NCBI GenBank assembly: GCA_016716705.1
Contig: JADJVF010000015.1
Span: 1 to 64,000 of the forward strand
Reading direction: 5' to 3'
DNA: 64,000 bases
From: Holophagales bacterium
Lineage (GTDB): Bacteria; Acidobacteriota; Thermoanaerobaculia; UBA5066
Shown: one piece after another, positions 1-9,083 of the stretch
How the letters are laid out: every line of letters begins with the position of its first letter
How positions within the stretch are numbered: position 1 is the first letter of the stretch
The notes under the pieces: generated by a model
Databases searched by the model: none
Seen by the model: the letters and a program-made list of their open reading frames with translations, nothing else
Told to the model about the DNA's origin: nothing
Position numbers and translations under genes: made by a program

Positions 1-2534
1 CCGGTAGCGGGCACCGAGCTCGCCGCGCCGACCCAGGCGAGATCGGCAGCCGCCCGCTGCGCCTGGTCCCCGGCCTTCTTCGGGCTTTCCGCGTGCAGCT
101 CGAAGGCCGACACGGTCGAGACGACGTCGATCGGAAGGAGCGGCCCCGTCTTGAGCCCCGTCCTACGAGAAGGAATCGTGAACGCCCCACCGACGGCGGA
201 ACGCCCAGGGCCCGGGAGGCCGCCTTCACGTCGGAGCTGACGCCGGACGACGACGTGCAGCGGAACGCGAAGTGTTCCGGCCGGCGCGCCCGCGAGGTCA
301 CGACCCCGCCCGCCTCGGCCATCCAGAACCGGTTCGAGAGGATGCGAGAAGCTCCCCTGAGTCAGGGCGGAGCGTCGGGTCCGGGCGCGTGGGTCACCAC
401 CGTCGGATCGACGAGGACGACACTCACCTCGAACGTCGTCGATCCTCCCGCCACGACGACGGGCGCAGCCGGGACTCGACGCGAACTCCCGGGAGCGTCT
501 CGGCAGCGGCCCAGCCCGGCGCCAATGTGACGGGAGTCGCCCCTTGTTGACGACGCGGACCCTTCGCGTCGCCGTCGTGGCGCCGCTCCTTCTACGAATG
601 CGGCGAGGCTCACGGATTTCCGGACGCTCGTCGTTGAACGCGAAGACGTTCGTCGCGACCGCACGGGCCGTGTCGACGCGACCGGCGCCGACGCTGGGCC
701 GGACCGTAGACCGGCCGCGATCCGGCCGGCGGAGCGCTCACGTCGAAACCGGCGTGCTCATCACCGCCGCTTTCAGCTCCGCGGGCGTCCAGCCTGGGTG
801 CGCCTTCTCACGAGGCCATCGCTCCCGCCAGGTGTGGCGCGGCCATCGACGTCTCCGGACCCGTCACCGCCCCGAGCTCCCGCCGGTGAACTGGAAGCCC
901 GTGGCGGAGGCGTAGGTCACGCCGGTCCGGACGGAGGTGATCGAGGCGCCCGGGCCCGCGATGTCGGGCTTGGGTCCGGCCGGGACGCTTTCCTTCCGTG
1001 GCCCCCGCGACGAGAAGGAGGCGAGCGTGTCGGACCCGGGAAGGAGAGCGACCGACGCCCCCCTGGCGGAGGCCGCCTTCAAGCCGGTTTGCGTCGGAGA
1101 GGGAGATCAAGAACGGAGGGATCGTCACGAACTCGGCGTCGGTTCCGGCACATGCCTGGATCCCCCGGCGTTGTTGGCGACGACGATGGCGATCGCCCCG
1201 CGTCTGGGCGCTTTGACCTTCTCCGACGAAGTTGCACGTCCCCGGTCGACGAGCGCGACCTTGCCCGGAGCGCCGACCCGTTCGATATCGCCGCGCACGC
1301 TTTCGCCGGGGGCGCGGGACCAGGGGACCCAGCGTCGGTCCGCCCGCTGGCGGCGCCGCCGAAGTCGGCCGTACCCGCACGGACGACGCTCGCGACGGAC
1401 GAAGGCTCGAGAACCCGGAGCGAGCCGGCTGTGATTCCCGAGTCGACCGAGGCCGCGACGGAGATCGCGTAGTTCGACGTCCCGGGGCTCGAGTTGACGA
1501 AGTAGGTATCGCCGCTGTTGCCCGCCGAGCAGACGACCACGATTCCTGCCCGGGCGGCGTTGTCGGAGGCTATTGCGCTCGAATCGTCGCTTTCCCGAAC
1601 TCGAGCCGAGAGACATGTTGACGACGTCCAGCTGTCAGAGAAGTCCCCGTCCCTGTTCGGGTCCATCGCCCACTCGAGCGCCTGCGTCACGAGGCCGGTC
1701 GACCCCGAGCAGCCGAAGACCCGCAGCGCGTAGAGGCTCGCCTTCGGGGCGACGCCCGGACCGATGCGCAGGGACGTGAACGGGACGCTGCCGTCCCAGG
1801 GCCCCTGGAAGGTCGACCCGTCCGCGTTCACTCCAGCGCCGCCGACGGTGCCGGCCACGTGGCTCCCGTGTCCGTTGCAGTCCATGGGGTCGGGGTCGGG
1901 CTCCGGCGCGGCGTCGTCCGAACCGTAGCTGTCGCCGGCGAAGTCTACCGCCGACGACGCGCGGTGGGGAAATACGAGTCGGGCGCCTTCGTCCGATCGT
2001 TGGCCCGGTAATCGGCCTCCGCACCGTTCCCGCCGAACATGGCGTGCTGGTAGTCGATGCCGCTGTCGATGATCCCGACCTTCACGCCCTCGCCCGCGTT
2101 CCCGAACGCCTGCCACACCTGCGCCGGCACGCCGAGAAAGGGGACGCTCGTGGCGTTGTCCGGAGAATGGAGGACGAGAGGCTTCACGGACTTCACGCCT
2201 GGAAGGGCGCGGATCGCGTCGACCCTGCCCGGGTCGACGAAGACGGCGATCCCGTTGAACAGCCGCTGCGTCCGGTACTGGACGCGGGCGCCGATCTCCG
2301 GGTCGTCAGCCGCTCCTCGACTCTGGACTGGGCGCTTTCGAGCTCGGTCACGCGGGCGACGGAGACGCCCAGGGCCGACTTCCGGCCCGCGCCGCCAGCC
2401 TTCAGCCAGCTCTCGACGGCCGGCTCGCCTTCCAGCTCGATCATCCACTGGCGAGGATCGGTCTTCGGCTCGCGGGCGAGGGGGACGGGCGACGCGAAGG
2501 GAAGGGCGAATGCGGCGAGCGAGATCCGCTTCAC
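1..2534 (-). pseudogene. S8 subtilisin-like serine protease, secreted, broken into many frames
   Basis: Read on the minus strand from an ATG at 2534, this encodes a signal-peptide-like start (MKRISLAAFALPFASP), an inhibitor-type prodomain and then a subtilase domain. The catalytic Asp lies in VKVGIIDSGID (about 2060-2095), the His in DCNGHGSHVAGT (about 1850-1890), the oxyanion Asn in VVVCSAGNSGD (about 1515-1545) and the Ser in ETSMAAPHLAG (about 815-850). A PA-like insert (VALVDRGR, AIAIVVANNAGG) sits between Asn and Ser. Downstream, GAGRVDTARAVATNVFAFND (about 625-695) and GGSTTFEVSVVLVDPTV (about 405-455) continue the C-terminal part. All catalytic residues survive, but they fall in different frames with at least five shifts, and the gene runs off the left edge. 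The Ser motif reads PETS where GTS is usual. Either the gene is decayed or the consensus is poor at a contig end; I favour the latter because the protein signal is intact. Confidence 0.8.
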
Positions 2535-2755
2535 GCCTTCACCTGGGCCTCACGGCCCTCAGAAAGAAGGCAAACGATGGGCATGGCTCCACCTTTCGGG
2601 AGGAATCCCCGAGGCGGGAGGATGGACCGGGCCCGGCTCGGGAATCAAACCTCCGCAACCTGTGACCTCCGGGCCTTGAAGACCGCATGGCGAGTGCCAC
2701 CGTAGGGCAGGGAGGATGGAAACCGGCGCCCATCCCAAAGGGAGGCACGTCAACA

Positions 2756-3140
2756 GTGTCCGACACCGTTGTCTTCATCCTCATCGGGAATCCTCGGCGG
2801 CATCGCGGCCGGCCTCTTCGGCGTGGGGGGCGGCATCGTCCTCGTCCCCGCGCTGATCTACTGGGCGGGCTTCACCCAGCACAAGGCCACCGGGACGAGC
2901 CTCGCGGTCCTGCTTCCCCCGATCGGCCTGGCCGCCACGTACGAGTACTGGCGGCACGGGAACGTCGACGTGAAAGCGGGGGCGATCCTGGCCGCGACGA
3001 TGTTCCTCGGCTCCTGGCTCGGAGCGAACGTCGCGAACCGCATGAAGGGGCCGCACCTGCGGCTCCTCTTCGGCGTCTTCGTGACCGGGATGGGCATCTA
3101 CCTCGTCCACGGCGCGCTGAAACGGATCGGCTGGATCTGA
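2756..3140 (+). CDS. Short TauE/SafE-family membrane permease (one apparent frameshift)
   Basis: The protein (about 127 residues after repair) belongs to the sulfite exporter TauE/SafE (DUF81) family of small-anion permeases. It shows the glycine-rich first helix ILGGIAAGLFGVGGGIVLVP and further hydrophobic helices, but has only one four-helix half, against about 250 residues for full family members. The start is taken as GTG 2756, preceded by AAAGGGAGG at 2737-2745, giving MSDTVVFILIG. An extra A near 2788-2790 (gggaatcc for gggatcc) then shifts the frame into ILGGIAAG. Without the repair the frame would begin at a TTG at 2769. It converges with the EamA-type transporter. The substrate cannot be told from sequence. 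Confidence 0.75.
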
Positions 3141-4037
3141 CGCTCCCTCGCTCGGCGTCGGCCCCCTGAGACCGGTACTGGACGAGGGCGACGCCCGCCA
3201 GAATGACGACCATCCCGAGCCCCATTCGCGCGTTGAACGCCTCCCCGAGGAACGCCGCGCCGAGCAGCACTGCGATGACCGGGTTCAGGTAGGCGTAGGT
3301 CCCCGCGCGGGCGGGGCTCCAGGCCTTCGAGAGGTAGATGTGGGCCGTGTAGGCGATGCACGAGCCGAAGACGGCGAGGTAGCCGATGGCCAGGATCGCT
3401 TTCGGCGTGACGGCCCCGCGCACGAAGCCCCCACCGAAGGGCGCAGGACCGTCCCAAAGAGGGCCGCCGCGAGCATCTCGAGGCCCGCGTTCGTCAGGGC
3501 CCCGCCCCCCTTCACGTGCCTGCGGTGGTGGAGCGTTCCGACCGCCCAGAGTGCGGTCGCCAGGAGGATCGCCGCGACCCCCGCGAGGTCGACTCCGCCG
3601 GTCGTCCCCGGGCCGACGAGAACGACGACTCCCGCGAGGCCGAGACCGGTCCCGATCCACCCGCGAACGCCGAGGGGCTCGGTGCGGGCCGTCAGGATGC
3701 CGAACCAGGCGGGCGTCAGCGCAGCCAGGACGGCCGCCACGCCCGAGCTGACGCGCGTTTCAGACCAGACGATGAGGGCGTTGCAGATGCCCAGGAGGAG
3801 GATGCCGACGAGGGCCAGGTGCGGCAGCTCCGTTCGAGAAGGCCACGGCTCACGAAACAGACGCCCGACCCCCAGGGTCAGGATCGAAGCGGCGCCGAAA
3901 CGGACCGCGACCATCCCGTAGGGCGGAAACGACTCGAGCGCGACGGCGATGGCGAAGTAGGTGCTCCCCCAGACGACCGCGCAGACGGCGTAGGCGAGCC
4001 ACGGGAGGACGTTCGAGCGGGGAGCGGCTGGCGACAA
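3141..4037 (-). CDS. EamA/DMT-superfamily transporter (frameshifted)
   Basis: This is an integral inner-membrane protein of the drug/metabolite transporter type with two EamA repeats. The first repeat begins WLAYAVCAVVWGSTYFAIAVA, typical of the family's WG[ST] first helix, and the second contains GYLAVFGSCIAYTAHIYL, followed by PVIAVLLGAAFLGE. The two halves are in different frames. They join if one G is restored to the run near 3430-3440 (GGGGGG observed as GGGGG), giving RPSVGGFVRGAV. The family is usually about 300 residues, which this matches. The true stop is unresolved: one frame stays open past 3141 into the convergent TauE gene and another stops at 3098, so the end given is approximate. 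Substrate unknown; amino-acid or metabolite export is typical of the family. Confidence 0.75.
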
Positions 4038-4047
4038 CTGCCCCGCC

Positions 4048-4428
4048 CTACTCCCCCAGCGCCGCCACGGCCTGCACCTCGACGGCGTAACCGTGGTGGA
4101 GCTCCTTCACGGGGACGACGGCGCGCGCGGGCCGGTGCGCTCCGAGGACCCTGGCGTAGGCCGCGTTCACGCGCGGCCAGAGCGAGATGTCGGTGACATA
4201 GACCGTGACGGAGAGGAGCCGGTCGAGACTGCTCCCCACCGCCTCCAGGATCGCCTCGACGTTCCGCAGCGCCCGCTCGGTCTGTTCTTCCACGTCGCCC
4301 GCGGGCCGGCCCGGATGGGAGATGTCGTGAGGGAGCTGCCCGGCGACGAAGACGAAGCCCCCGTAGACGACGGCCTGCGAGTAGTGCCCGGCGGGGAGAG
4401 GAGCGCGCGGCGTCTCGACGATCTTCAT
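4048..4428 (-). CDS. RidA/YjgF/YER057c/UK114-family protein
   Basis: A 126-residue protein of the RidA family, trimeric enzymes that hydrolyse reactive enamine/imine intermediates made by PLP enzymes. Family features seen are the N-terminal APLPAGHYSQAVVYGGFVFVAGQ block, the central EEQTERALRNVEAILEAVGSSLDRLL helix region and the C-terminal VPVKELHHGYAVEVQAVA. The canonical arginine of the RidA subgroup (in an R-x-x-V stretch) is approximated by PARAVV. I use the ATG at 4428, which begins MKIVETPRAP as homologues do. A longer in-frame ATG at 4488 lies inside the palindrome and is unlikely to be the real start. It is divergent from the aldolase-like gene across that palindrome. Exact substrate unknown. 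Confidence 0.85.
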   Translation of the reverse strand: MKIVETPRAPLPAGHYSQAVVYGGFVFVAGQLPHDISHPGRPAGDVEEQTERALRNVEAILEAVGSSLDRLLSVTVYVTDISLWPRVNAAYARVLGAHRPARAVVPVKELHHGYAVEVQAVAALGE

Positions 4429-4466
4429 CCTCGAGATTCCGCCCGGCCTCCCGGCCCCGTCAAGTA

Positions 4467-4527
4467 GGGTCAGGTCTTGATTTTCCATTATAGACTCCGG
4501 CTATAATGGAAAATCAAGACCTGACCC
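4467..4527. repeat. Perfect 27-bp inverted repeat, 7-nt loop, AT-rich
   Basis: The left arm (4467-4493) and right arm (4501-4527) are exact reverse complements over 27 bp around the loop ACTCCGG. The outer ends read GGGTCAGG and CCTGACCC, and the inner part ATTTTCCATTATAG is strikingly AT-rich for this window. It sits in the divergent gap between RidA and the aldolase gene, 13 bp before the aldolase ATG. A transcript would fold into a very stable hairpin. The ends resemble the TCAAGACCTGACCC-type sequences I associate with REP/RAYT-like mobile repeats, but that identity is from memory. It could instead act as a terminator or bidirectional regulatory site. Confidence 0.9.
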
Positions 4528-4540
4528 GTATCATCCCGAC

Positions 4541-5430
4541 ATGGAAGGGATCTTTCCTCCGCTTCCGACTCCTTTCCGTGAGGACGGCGGGCTCGAGCTC
4601 GGCCTCCTGTCCGCGCTCGTCGAGGGATTGAACGGGACCGGGCTCGCGGGGTATCTCGCTCTCGGATCGAACGGCGAGGCGGTGCACGTCGACGAGGAGG
4701 AGGCCGAGCGGGTCGTGCGAACGGTGCGTGAGGCCGCGGCTCCGGGAATGACCCTCCTCGCCGGCACCGGGCGCCTTTCGACGCGCGCCACGATCGAGGC
4801 CACGAAACGGGCGGCAGGAGCCGGCGCCGACGCGGCTCTCGTCGTCACCCCGTTCTTCTTCAAGGGGTCGATGTCGGCGGACGCTCTCGTTTCGCACTTC
4901 GAGGCCGTCGCCGAGGCCTCCCCCGTTCCCGTCCTCGTCTACAACGTCCCCGCGAACACGGGCGTCAACGCGCCGCCGGCCACCGTCGCCCGCATCGCGA
5001 CGCACCCGAACGTGGCCGGCGTCAAGGACAGCTCGGGCGACATCGGCCAGCTGGCCGAGCTCGTCCGGCTCGCCCCGCCCGGGAAGCCGTTCCGGTCTTC
5101 TCGGGGAACTACGGGGCGGCGCTGCCGGGGTACGCCGTCGGCGCGGCCGGGGCGATCCTCGCCGCTGCGAACGTGGCCCCGCGCGAATGCGTGGCGATCC
5201 GCGAGACGTTCCTCGCGGGGAGATTCGACGAAGCGCGGCAGCTCCACCTCCGCCTCCTCCCCGTGGCGCGTGCCGTGACGAGCCAGTTCGGCGTGCCGGG
5301 ACTCAAAACGGCGCTGGCGCTTCTCGGTCGTCCCGCCGGGGTTCCCCGCCGCCCGCTGCTCGCCCTCCCGGCCGAGCCGCGCGAGGAGGTCCGACGCATC
5401 CTTTCGGAGGCCCGCCTCCTGCGCCATTGA
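4541..5430 (+). CDS. 4-hydroxy-2-oxoglutarate aldolase-like protein (DapA/NAL superfamily, one frameshift)
   Basis: This is a class I pyruvate-type aldolase of the DapA superfamily, about 295 residues after repair. The Schiff-base lysine lies in NVAGVKDSSGD and the catalytic tyrosine in VLVYNVPANTG. The PANTG sequence replaces the Arg-containing P[SG]RTG of dihydrodipicolinate synthase, so the arginine that binds aspartate semialdehyde is missing. The opening GIFPPLPTPF, the TPFFFKGSMS segment and the C-terminal TSQFGVPGLKTAL recall mitochondrial HOGA1, hence the call rather than dapA. The frame breaks near 5080, where one G appears lost (CCCGGGAAG for CCCGGGGAAG); it resumes as EAVPVFSGNYGAALPGY and ends at 5430. 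The gene starts just after the palindrome. Confidence 0.75.
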
Positions 5431-5509
5431 GGCTCGCCCGGTTTCGCTTGCCGGGGCCTCGCCCCGACGAGAGAATCAGGGGCACGGTCCTTGCCGTGAC
5501 GAGGTCGAC

Positions 5510-7060
5510 TTGAGCCTTTCCGGCGTACCTGCCCGAGGTGTCCCGCTCGGCTGGCGATTGGGCCTGACAACCTCCGTCATCGTGACGCTCGTCCTGGGCG
5601 TCCTGACCGGGGTCGTGCAGAAACGCGAGATCGAACGGGGCGGCGAGGATCGCCGCCTCCTCCTCGAGCAGACGCTGGCGCCGCTCGCCGCCGACGTGGA
5701 GGAGGCTCCCGACCTGCCGACCATCCAGGCCCGGCTCTCCCATTTCCAGGTCGCGTACTTCACCCGCGGACACGGGAGCGTCCGGGTCCTCCTTCTCGAC
5801 GCGAAAGGAAACGTCGTCGCCTCGCCGCTCATGGGCCCGGCCGAACGGCCCCCGAATGACGCCATGACCGCTCGCGTTCCGATCCGCTCAAGGCTCCTTC
5901 CAGGCCAGCGCGGCGACCTGGAGATCTGGCAGGACGAGACCCGGTTTCGCGAAATGGCGGCGCGACGGTGGCGGCAGTGGATCCTCTCCCTCGGCGTCGC
6001 GGCGCTCTGCATCCTCGTCTCCCTCTACCTCGCCTACGTTCTCCTCATCGAACGCCCCATGGGTCGCCTCCTCGAGGGCGTGAAGCAGATGGAGCAGGGC
6101 TACTGGAGCGGTCTCGAGATTCCCCGCGGCGCTTGGGAAATGCGATGGCTCGCATACCGCTTCCGGAACCTCGGGACGCAGCTGGAGGAGACCGTTCGCC
6201 GGCTCGTCGAGGCCGAACGCCGCACCTACGCGGGACTTCGTACGACACCGCCGGCCCCTGCAACACCGCGCAAGGAGGCGGAAGCTCCCGCCCCGGGGCC
6301 CTCCCTGCAGGAGGAGGCGTTCCGGAAGCGGATCCTCCGCCGCTACCTCGTCGCCCGCTGTCGATTCCTCGAGACGCGCGAGCCGTCCGACCCGGCGGCG
6401 CGCGCCGCGGCGTACGAGGTCTGGGAGAGGGACGTCCACGAGGCGCAGCGCATCGGGGAAAGCCCTCTCAAGTCGCGCCTGGAGGACGCCGCGTTCCGGA
6501 TCCTGGAACCCGACGCCTATGCGGAAGTGAGCCGGCGGGCCGCCGGCCTCACCTCGTCCCGCAGGAAGTGGATCCGGGACCGGGAGGCGGAGCTCAAGTC
6601 GGCCCTCGCCGAGGCAGGGGTCAAGCCGCGTGCGCTGCAGCATCGCGTCAAGCACCTCGCCGGCATCTGGCGAAAGATGAAGTCGAAGGGCCTCGCGATC
6701 GAGCAGATCCACGACATCTTCGCCTTCCGGATCCTCCTCGAGTCCGAGGAAGAGTGCTACATGGCGCTGTCGGCCCTCCACCACCGGTTCGAGGCGCTCC
6801 TCCTGCGGTTCAAGGACTACATCGCAGAGCCGAAGGAGAACGGCTACCAGAGCCTTCACACCTGCATCCGCGCTCCCGGCGGACTCGTCTACGAGGTGCA
6901 GATCCGGACCGTGGCGATGCACGCGCTGGCCGAAGGGGGCGACGCGGCGCACTGGAAGTACAAGAAGGACGGCTCGGTCGAGATCGAGGACGACGACCCC
7001 CCGCAGGGGGTCCTCGTCAGCTTGACCGATGCACTCCGCCGCCGCGGCATCGGCGGCTGA
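5510..7060 (+). CDS. Membrane sensor-HAMP-RelA/SpoT synthetase protein (putative transmembrane alarmone synthetase)
   Basis: A 516-residue protein with the layout of a sensor kinase but an alarmone-synthetase output. TM1 is about residues 17-36, a PAS/Cache-like extracytoplasmic domain 37-155 (VRVLLLDAKGNVVAS), TM2 157-180, HAMP 181-235 and a Pro/Ala linker 244-264. Residues 320-370 match the helical lead-in of long Rel/SpoT proteins (LEDAAFRILEPDAYAEV), and 375-486 form the (p)ppGpp synthetase fold. Key positions are present: R379/K381 in HRVKH, D402 in HDIFAFRI, RFKDYIAEP at 433-441, NGYQSLHT at 444-451, E462 in YEVQIRT, and AAHWKYK. There is no HD hydrolase, TGS or ACT domain. RxKD (433-436) is the variant of bifunctional Rel enzymes, not the ExDD of E. 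coli RelA. I infer synthesis of (p)ppGpp or a related nucleotide in response to an envelope signal. The start is a TTG; no better start is visible. Confidence 0.85.
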   Translation: MSLSGVPARGVPLGWRLGLTTSVIVTLVLGVLTGVVQKREIERGGEDRRLLLEQTLAPLAADVEEAPDLPTIQARLSHFQVAYFTRGHGSVRVLLLDAKGNVVASPLMGPAERPPNDAMTARVPIRSRLLPGQRGDLEIWQDETRFREMAARRWRQWILSLGVAALCILVSLYLAYVLLIERPMGRLLEGVKQMEQGYWSGLEIPRGAWEMRWLAYRFRNLGTQLEETVRRLVEAERRTYAGLRTTPPAPATPRKEAEAPAPGPSLQEEAFRKRILRRYLVARCRFLETREPSDPAARAAAYEVWERDVHEAQRIGESPLKSRLEDAAFRILEPDAYAEVSRRAAGLTSSRRKWIRDREAELKSALAEAGVKPRALQHRVKHLAGIWRKMKSKGLAIEQIHDIFAFRILLESEEECYMALSALHHRFEALLLRFKDYIAEPKENGYQSLHTCIRAPGGLVYEVQIRTVAMHALAEGGDAAHWKYKKDGSVEIEDDDPPQGVLVSLTDALRRRGIGG

Positions 7061-7085
7061 TCCCCGATCCGCGCCCGTTCCCCCG

Positions 7086-8216
7086 TCACCACTCGACGCG
7101 AAAGCCGACCTGCGGCCCGTGCTGCGGCGCGTGAGGGAGCTTCGGGAGGACGACGCCCGCCCAGACGAGCGACACCCTCCGATTCGTCGCGTCGACGAGG
7201 ACCGACATCAGCTTCGGCGGGGCCTCCCTCTCCCCCTCTCCGAGCGGGCGGATCGCGATGCGCGGCCGCTCGCCGGGGAGCTCGAACGTCAGGCTCGCCG
7301 CGCGGGGGTCGAGGTTCGTCAGGGTGATCGCCTCGCGGCCGGACAAATGGGGCTCGAAGATGAAGGGCGGAGGCGCCCCGTTCCCGGCCTTCTCGTGGAA
7401 ACGAGCCTCCAGGGGACGCCCGGTCAGGACGTCCGCGGGGGCCCAGGCTCGATCGACTTCGACGACACGCGCACCGGCGGAGGAGGTTCCGGGCGGGAGG
7501 GGCACGCGGTCGAGGCCCAGGAACGCGGAGCGGGGAAACCAGCCGTAGTTGACCCACCCGAGGCCTGCCGGCCGGGGTTGCCTCGTCCAGGCGTCCGGGT
7601 GGCCGGCGACGAGGCGGCCGGGCGTAAGCTGGTCTTCCGGGTCCTCGACGGTGGGGAGCTCCAGCCCCTCGAGCTCCGGACGGTCCTCGAGGACGTACCC
7701 CTTCCCGACCGGATTGCGAGGGTAGGCCGCCCGGGTCGCGAACTTGAGGTCGTAGCGCGAAGCCGCCTGCAGCGGCGCCAGGAACGGGGCGTCGAGCTTC
7801 TCGCGGGAAAGGGCGTCGATTCCCCCGTACGCTTCGCGCCAGTCGAGCGGCGCGGAGGTGAACGGCTCGGGATCGGAGAAGGCCCAGGAGCCCGCGCGCC
7901 TCACGACTCGACGCCGGCCGACGACGCGGAGCGCGATCGTTCGCCCCGCGACGGTCGCGCCCGCCTCGAGCTCGGAGACGGCCGCCCCGCCCGGAGCGTG
8001 GGCCCGGGCCGTCACGACGACGTCGGTCCCCGGCTTGAAGGAGAGGATGTCGGCGTCGGCGAGGAGGAGGCCGTCGTCGACGGCCAGCTCCGTGACGAGC
8101 GGGAGCTGCTCTTCCGCGAGGACGCAGCGCCCCGTGGAGCGGATCCGGTAGGTCCGCTTCGCCGTCACGGCGAGTCCCTGCGAATGGGCGAGAAGGGTGT
8201 TCGTTTCGTCGGCCAC
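7086..8216 (-). CDS. DUF2169 family protein, type VI secretion accessory (second copy)
   Basis: A 376-residue protein of the DUF2169 family, often found beside VgrG where it is thought to act as an adaptor or chaperone loading cargo onto the spike. Family hallmarks are WREAYGGIDA in the middle, the PRNPVGKGYV segment and the LPTVEDPEDQLT motif, matching the other DUF2169 gene in this operon (WTNAFGGK, NPEGKGF, LPNVEDPKAL). It is the last gene of the five-gene minus-strand operon, 3 nt after the preceding stop. No signal peptide or TM segment is evident, so it is probably cytoplasmic. The two copies differ greatly in sequence and may serve different cargo. Confidence 0.8.
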   Translation of the reverse strand: MADETNTLLAHSQGLAVTAKRTYRIRSTGRCVLAEEQLPLVTELAVDDGLLLADADILSFKPGTDVVVTARAHAPGGAAVSELEAGATVAGRTIALRVVGRRRVVRRAGSWAFSDPEPFTSAPLDWREAYGGIDALSREKLDAPFLAPLQAASRYDLKFATRAAYPRNPVGKGYVLEDRPELEGLELPTVEDPEDQLTPGRLVAGHPDAWTRQPRPAGLGWVNYGWFPRSAFLGLDRVPLPPGTSSAGARVVEVDRAWAPADVLTGRPLEARFHEKAGNGAPPPFIFEPHLSGREAITLTNLDPRAASLTFELPGERPRIAIRPLGEGEREAPPKLMSVLVDATNRRVSLVWAGVVLPKLPHAPQHGPQVGFRVEW

Positions 8217-8219
8217 GGC

Positions 8220-9071
8220 TCACTTGCTCCAGGGGGCGACGGGGGTCGCGCCGGTCGTCGGGCCGCCCTTCGAGCCGGTCCCCTGGACGCCGAAACCGAA
8301 GACGCGGATCCCGGGCCGCGCGTCGGACCCCACGCCGTCCCCGTCGGCCCACTGCTGGACGAGCTGTCCCGGGTTGTCGATCGAGGTGTCGAGGTTGACC
8401 GGGGCATCGATGGTGACCCCGATGGCTTTGCCGACCGCGGCGATGGCGGGGAACGCGACGGAGATCGCCTGCTTGGCGATCTCGCTCGAGACCTTCCCTC
8501 CGAGGGCGTCTCCGAGCTTGGAGAGCCCGAAGGAGACGACCATGTCGACCACGATGTTGACGACCCCTCCGAGGATGTCTCCGAGCGTCATCCCCGTGAA
8601 GACGGAGTACTGCGTCGGGATCAGCGGCACGGGCATGGAGGCCGGCGTGTTCACCGGCCCGCCGCAGACGGTCCCGATCAGGATCCCGACGACCGGGATC
8701 GGCTCGGCCGTCACCGGCAGCGACTCGCCCCCCGCCGGCAGACCGCAGCCGGCCTGCGTCTTGTGGGCGCTGAACATCGGCTTGCACGAGCTGGTGAGGG
8801 TCGCCTTCGCGCTCGCCCCCACGCTCGTCCAGGGGTTCGGCGGGGCGACGGTGACGAGGATGTGCGGGCGCGTGATCCCGGTGTCGTGACCGATCCCGAG
8901 AGGGCTGACCTGGATCGACCCCATGAGGACCTTCGGTGCCTTCTTCGACCAGGCATCGAGCCACTGGAGTGTGCTCGCCGAGATCCCGACGGCGCTCAGA
9001 GGGGTCGGCGGGATGTCGACGTGGGCCTCCGCAGAAATGCAGACGTCGTAGGTGGCGCAGACGCGGTGCAT
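8220..9071 (-). CDS. Unknown protein in VgrG operon; candidate PAAR-like spike or cargo protein
   Basis: I do not recognise this 283-residue protein with certainty. It has a cysteine-containing N-terminal half (SSCKPMFSAHKTQAGCG), proline-rich turns (PVPLIPTQ), a hydrophobic central stretch (about 165-215: GDILGGVVNIVVDMVVSFGL and AFPAIAAVGKAIGV) and a Gly/Thr-rich tail. It lies between two DUF2169 genes, 12 nt after one and 3 nt before the other, so it is co-transcribed with VgrG. In comparable clusters this place is often held by a PAAR-like (DUF4150) tip protein or an effector. The GHDTGITRPHI region and many short Pro/Gly turns fit a PAAR-like spike, and the hydrophobic part could instead be a membrane-active effector. 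Function is inference from context. Confidence 0.6.
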   Translation of the reverse strand: MHRVCATYDVCISAEAHVDIPPTPLSAVGISASTLQWLDAWSKKAPKVLMGSIQVSPLGIGHDTGITRPHILVTVAPPNPWTSVGASAKATLTSSCKPMFSAHKTQAGCGLPAGGESLPVTAEPIPVVGILIGTVCGGPVNTPASMPVPLIPTQYSVFTGMTLGDILGGVVNIVVDMVVSFGLSKLGDALGGKVSSEIAKQAISVAFPAIAAVGKAIGVTIDAPVNLDTSIDNPGQLVQQWADGDGVGSDARPGIRVFGFGVQGTGSKGGPTTGATPVAPWSK

Positions 9072-9083
9072 GGCGGCTCCCCT

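Noticed and set aside
2560..2640. Possible c-di-GMP riboswitch (GGCAAAC near 2569)
   Set aside because: The other conserved parts of the GEMM fold are absent, and the region is next to an indel-rich stretch.
2600..2700. tRNA-Sec-like stretch on the minus strand (CTTCAAG loop and GGTTTGATTCCC)
   Set aside because: The anticodon stem pairs only partly, the supposed T stem does not pair, and no acceptor stem can be formed.
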